NCBI RefSeq assembly: GCF_019793465.1
Contig: NZ_JAILYJ010000026.1
Location: forward strand, 1 to 55,248
DNA: 55,248 nucleotides
From: Rhizobium croatiense
Lineage (GTDB): Bacteria > Pseudomonadota > Alphaproteobacteria > Rhizobiales > Rhizobiaceae
Direction: 5' to 3'
Made by a program: the position numbers and the translations under genes. The notes under the pieces are model-generated. The model had not been told where the DNA came from and made no database searches. It saw nothing but the letters and a program-made list of their open reading frames with translations. This document shows, piece after piece, positions 51,845 through 55,248 of the stretch (position 1 is its first letter; every line of letters begins with the position of its first letter).

Positions 51845-52282
51845 TCATAGGAGCACCGGGGAGCGGCGATCAATACGCACTTGCAGGCTTTCCAGTGCGC
51901 CCGCAACGATGAGGCCCTTGTTCGCCACTCGGTCCATCGGAGCAAACACAGGATCAAGCACCGGCCGGCAACATTCAAAACGTCGCGCGGCTTCCGTCAT
52001 CGTTATTGACGGTGAACGATAAGGTTTACTACCGTCGCCTCCCAAAAGCGCTATCTGCCCGGCAAGAGGGATCGGGTACCCGTCAAAGATCGTGAAGGCG
52101 GTTAACCCAACTCGCAAAGCTTCTTCCCCAACAAATAGCGAGTGCATGTCGTCGAAGCGGATCATCTGAATAAGATCACTGCCAATTAAACCGGAGATCG
52201 ATGCAATGCTGTTGCGATCAGGGAGCTCAGCGGCGCGAAAGATCGCACTTTCCGGCTCCAACAGATACACAAAATTTTCCAT
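51845..52282 (-). CDS. DUF3846-like small protein
   Basis: The 145-residue frame starting MENFVYLLEPESAIFRAAEL contains LIGSDLIQMIRFDDMHSLFV, FTIFDGYPIPLAGQIALLGG and then a less conserved tail. The pattern (IG...I..VR..D..S.FVDEE.L......F...GYP.PLAGK...LG) recalls DUF3846 proteins common on plasmids and phages. Function unknown. Start chosen at 52282, where the conserved part begins. Confidence 0.5.
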   Translation of the reverse strand: MENFVYLLEPESAIFRAAELPDRNSIASISGLIGSDLIQMIRFDDMHSLFVGEEALRVGLTAFTIFDGYPIPLAGQIALLGGDGSKPYRSPSITMTEAARRFECCRPVLDPVFAPMDRVANKGLIVAGALESLQVRIDRRSPVLL

Positions 52283-53398
52283 ATCCTTGCCTTCTAAATT
52301 CTTGAAAAGAGCCCGTGCCCAGCTGCTTTTGACGGGAGCGAAAGCGACTCGTGCATCAACTCGGGATAGCGACAACGCGCGGCAATATGCAGATTCAGCG
52401 TGCTGTGTAAATGGTCCTGCGCCAATTCGGTTCGGTTCAATTCAAGTCACGCTCCGGACGTGTCGCTCCAATGTCGCCCATATCGTTGACTTTATTTAGA
52501 TATTTGAATACGCGTGGTTTTATTCCGGCGCGCCCCCATACCAATTCCGCGCCAAACATGTACGCGACGATGTTGGACCATACCAGCAGCCGCGCAGTGG
52601 ACTAAGGCGAGTTCAGCAATCGAACGTGGCGGCCATCGGCGTCGCCGCTCGTATGGCTCGACATTTGTCCCAAATTTGCGGAACGGGATCCCGACCTTGG
52701 GCAGGCTATGCAAACGGGTGCGTGTTCCAAGTTTGACGAGAGCTGTACGCTGTACGAATACCCCGGCAGAATTGGAAATCATCTCCCATGCTGCAGACGC
52801 GAGAAGCTGACGAGTGGAGCTTCTATCAAGGCACCCCTTGCGACGCTGAAGCAGAAAGAAAATTTGCAATCGGCAAGTTCCATCCGAGCATCACGACATT
52901 TGGCTAGCGCAACCGGGGCAACAGCCGCGCTCACTGTTGGCTTACTTAAAGTGTGCTGAGTGCCGCGGTCGCGAGTTCGCGCTCGGTCCCCAGGCGTTTT
53001 TGGTGCCGCGTTTTTAGTGCTATTCAAAACGCGGATGACGGCATCCAATCAATCTATTTTTCCTGATTAGCGACCTTGGTGCATGATCAAAGCGTCTAAC
53101 CAAACAAGGTGATCGCGACGTCAGCGGAGAAACGTAAAAAATGCAATAGATAGGAAGCGGCAGATTTTATTGCGTATCCCGGAGAGATACTGCCGCCGCC
53201 ATGTTGCTCGCTATGGCGGCGGCCCTCGGAGTGTGGCGAACAGGCCCGGTCTCCAACTACTCTGAGGACTATCGAAGAGACATATGATAACTCTCATCGA
53301 CGGCTAAGGCGTCGTTGCGCAGCAGTTGATCTTCGATCTTCCCTCAGATTGCCGCACTCAGACTGCTCAATCGGCGCCGCAGATTGAAAGCCTGCGTT
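52283..53398. other. over 1 kb without a recognised gene
   Basis: Short frames on both strands lack domains and codon regularity. It may be reiterated or decayed plasmid sequence. Confidence 0.45.
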
Positions 53399-53414
53399 TG
53401 TCCGTTTGACGACA
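53399..53414 (+). promoter_or_regulatory. NifA upstream activator sequence of nifQ
   Basis: TGTccgtttgacgACA fits TGT-N10-ACA and ends 78 bases before the candidate nifQ sigma-54 promoter. Confidence 0.82.
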
Positions 53415-53492
53415 GCGGGAGGCGGGATCGCCTCCCGCTGCACAGGCGATCGAGTGATTGAAAAGCCGGCTTCAATTGTCACTTGCTCAAGT

Positions 53493-53508
53493 TGGCACAA
53501 CCTTTGAA
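53493..53508 (+). promoter_or_regulatory. sigma-54 promoter of nifQ, variant -12 (TTGA)
   Basis: TGGCACAACCTTTGAA fits the -24 part and spacing, but the -12 doublet is GA where GC is usual. The same change occurs ahead of nifH. The UAS at the proper distance supports use as a promoter. Confidence 0.65.
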
Positions 53509-53572
53509 TGTTCGCCTTCCGGGGACCAAAGCAGCCAACTGAATTCGATTATTGGAGAAAGCGACGAAGCGC

Positions 53573-54277
53573 ATGCCAAATGTGCATCACATCGGGGTCT
53601 TGACGGTAGCGGTACCAACTGTGGACGCCGCACGTCAAACCGGCCTAGCCGTCGACCACTGCGACGATTGCCAAACACTCTATTTCAGCCGACCATGCCA
53701 GATGGGTCTCAAGTTATTTGATGACTATGTGCTCTTCCGCTTTTTTTCGCGCGCACTTGAAGAAATTGAGATGGGGATTGCCACCGCGACCGAGGCAACC
53801 GGCCTTTCGCTTAGGGAGCTGCGGGATACAACCCGCAGTTTCCCAGCAAGGCTTATCCGCGCCTTTGCCCTGCAAGAGGCGAGTGATTGCGTGCCTGATG
53901 CGGAGGAGCAACTGTTGCGCGACATGCTCCTAGCGCATGTGCGGCCAGGCGACCCTGAGGGCGTGCGTTTTGCTAAGATCATTGCGCGACGTTCCATGCG
54001 TGAAGACCACCTCTGGCGGGATCTCGGCTTGCATGACAAAGCCGAACTTAGGAGATTGCTGTTCGCGCATTTTCCGGCGCTGGCGGCAGGCAACACCTGC
54101 AACATGAGGTGGAAAAAATATTTCTACCGCAAGATTTGCGAAGCTGAAGGCTTTTCCCTTTGTAGCGCTCCCAGCTGCAAGGAATGCGGCGATTTTAATG
54201 AATGCTTTCTCCCTGAGGAAAGCGGAAGTCTTTCTGGAGCGGCAGAGTTCGTCGGGCACGAGATCTTGAAAACGTAA
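53573..54277 (+). CDS. nifQ: NifQ, molybdenum donor for FeMo-cofactor
   Basis: The 234-residue protein ends with the NifQ signature WKKYFYRKICEAEGFSLC, then SAPSCKECGDFNECF, giving C-x4-C-x2-C-x5-C. These bind the Mo-Fe-S cluster used to load Mo into FeMo-co with NifEN/NifH. The N-terminal half is the less conserved helical domain. ATG 53573 was chosen; a TTG seven codons upstream is in frame. A NifA site and variant sigma-54 promoter precede it, and nifH begins about 890 bases downstream. Confidence 0.93.
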   Translation: MPNVHHIGVLTVAVPTVDAARQTGLAVDHCDDCQTLYFSRPCQMGLKLFDDYVLFRFFSRALEEIEMGIATATEATGLSLRELRDTTRSFPARLIRAFALQEASDCVPDAEEQLLRDMLLAHVRPGDPEGVRFAKIIARRSMREDHLWRDLGLHDKAELRRLLFAHFPALAAGNTCNMRWKKYFYRKICEAEGFSLCSAPSCKECGDFNECFLPEESGSLSGAAEFVGHEILKT

Positions 54278-55075
54278 AGGCCACAGATGCAATCTTGGCG
54301 GGCTTGTCCGGCGACGTTGAACCGATACGGGGGATTATTGCTCCCGATGTTGCGACTGTGCGGGCACGCGCAAATGTCGCTTTCCTAAATATGAGCGGTG
54401 ATGTCGTCGTCGGATAATGATCATCGGTCCATTCTATAGCGCCTACTAAAATTGCCTTAAGCTCTTCGCCATATTCGACTACGCGATCTACAATTTGTCG
54501 GAGCTGAGCGTGCGGCCGGAAAAAAGCATCCGCGACTAGCGCTTTAACTTGATAGCTTGCTCACGATCTTTGCTGTAGCCTTCGAGCATTTCCTCCAGAA
54601 TTTGGCCCGCTGACGATCGAAACCGGCTCCGTTGTCAATCTCGCCAATGGCGGAACAATCCGGGCCTGCAAGACTTCAGCTGCCAAGCTGTCGGCATTCC
54701 TCCTATTTGTTCGTGGAGACAGCATAACAGCGAGCTTGTTGTAAGCGACAATCTCTACTGTGCCTTCATATGCGTTCTGCTGATCATCCGGCCTTAATTC
54801 CGACGCGCGGTGCGAAGCCGATTGGCCGTCAATGCGGTGCCGATCTGTTTGGCTCTACGACTTGCCACACTACTTCTGTCCCTCGCCTGAGATGTAAGGA
54901 TACGGACGAGATTTGTTGATCTTTGACGCAAGCGATTTCCAACCGACAAGACCTCGCAGCCGCTTCATCCAGTTTGGCGGTTTCGAGACAAGAGTTTGTC
55001 GATCCCGCCTTCGAAAGTTTGGAATTAAATAGCTGAAGATCAGCAAAACAACTGTTTTATATGCTGCTGCCCACA
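54278..55075. other. nifQ-nifH intergenic region
   Basis: A minus-strand frame at 54870-55100 (76 codons, with a hydrophobic AAAYKTVVLLIFSYLIPNF segment) is possible, but its start overlaps the nifH promoter and I know no family, so I do not call it. Another minus-strand stretch near 54430-54540 reads FRPHAQLRQIVDRVVEYGEE but has no usable start. No TGT-N10-ACA site was found here. Confidence 0.45.
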
Positions 55076-55091
55076 TGGCACGGGTTTTGAA
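55076..55091 (+). promoter_or_regulatory. candidate sigma-54 promoter of nifH, variant -12 (TTGA)
   Basis: TGGCACGGGTTTTGAA matches the -24 side fully, with GA in place of GC at -12, as in front of nifQ. It lies 73 bases before the nifH ATG. No upstream activator site was found in the 400 bases before it. Confidence 0.65.
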
Positions 55092-55164
55092 GATTGCCAT
55101 GCGAGGCGGCGCGAGCTGCCTGCCTTTTACTCAGCGATGGATGGAACGAAAGAAGGAAGGCGAT

Positions 55165-55248
55165 ATGTCAGATTTGCGTCAAATCGCATTTTACGGCAAA
55201 GGGGGGATCGGCAAGTCCACCACCTCCCAAAATACGCTCGCAGCGCTT
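55165..55248 (+). CDS. nifH: NifH, nitrogenase iron protein (first 28 codons)
   Basis: MSDLRQIAFYGKGGIGKSTT followed by SQNTLAAL is the N-terminus of dinitrogenase reductase with its P-loop GKGGIGKS, which binds MgATP. NifH passes electrons to NifDK and also takes part in cofactor maturation. gaaggaaggcg is a good ribosome site. The gene continues beyond the right edge. In bean rhizobia nifH occurs in several copies; which copy this is cannot be told. Confidence 0.97.
   Translation, partial: MSDLRQIAFYGKGGIGKSTTSQNTLAAL

Noticed and set aside
54870..55100. Minus-strand frame with a hydrophobic segment upstream of nifH
   Set aside because: Its start codon overlaps the nifH -12 region, and there is no known family; kept out of the gene list.

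Overview
This window reads as part of the symbiotic plasmid (or symbiosis island) of a fast-growing, bean-nodulating-type Rhizobium (R. etli / R. phaseoli / R. leguminosarum bv. phaseoli lineage). The basis is the gene order prxS-rpoN2-iscN-nifU-nifS-nifW-fixABCX-nifA-nifB-fdxN-nifZ-fixU, an fnrN-type regulator with two anaeroboxes, a gibberellin operon with a decayed internal ggps plus a separate ggps2, a nifH start at the right edge, and a very high load of insertion sequences and broken genes. The species call is inference.

Layout. 1-6000: mosaic of mobile-element debris around a small metabolic operon: a cobalamin-type radical SAM gene, an AdoMet-decarboxylase-like gene and the first part of an alanine-dehydrogenase-like gene. 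An IS256-family element sits exactly at the original radSAM/AdoMetDC overlap. 6300-8810 (minus): CYP127-type P450, ferredoxin, SnoaL-like protein and an SDR remnant. 9700-13490: fnrN, then prxS-rpoN2. 13740-26410: the nif/fix core on the plus strand, with NifA upstream activator sites (TGT-N10-ACA) and sigma-54 -24/-12 promoters in front of prxS (site more distant), iscN, fixA and nifB. nifU is decayed: two of its three scaffold cysteines are gone. A SIR2-like gene closes the nifB run. 26415-38400: an IS481 element, hisC, a nodA'-'nodQ' deletion chimera behind a nod box, two paralogous XRE regulators, and an IS66 element nested in an older transposase gene. 38440-50300: the gibberellin region. 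ggps2 is on the plus strand with a NifA/sigma-54 promoter about 550 bp upstream. On the minus strand follow CYP115 remnant, CYP112, CYP114-ferredoxin fusion, SDR, CYP117, ggps1 remnant, CPS, KS and a type II IDI. 50300-55248: a SyrA/PsiA-like exopolysaccharide repressor, a DUF3846-like gene, nifQ and the first 28 codons of nifH.

How it works together. FnrN senses low oxygen. NifA with the plasmid-borne RpoN2 activates iscN-nifS-nifW, fixABCX, nifB-fdxN-nifZ-fixU, prxS-rpoN2, nifQ and probably nifH. FixABCX supplies electrons to nitrogenase; NifB, NifS, NifQ and IscN serve cofactor and Fe-S assembly. The gibberellin operon makes a plant hormone, ending at a GA9-type product because CYP115 is broken. 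A well-matched NifA/sigma-54 promoter upstream of ggps2 suggests that precursor supply may be tied to nitrogen-fixing conditions.

Most notable: (i) the nodA'-'nodQ' fusion behind a nod box, which looks like the scar of a lost nodABC...nodPQ operon; (ii) the radical SAM / AdoMetDC-like / AlaDH-like operon of unknown product; (iii) the NifA-type promoter ahead of ggps2; (iv) the decayed NifU scaffold beside an intact IscN. No tRNA, rRNA or CRISPR array was seen.
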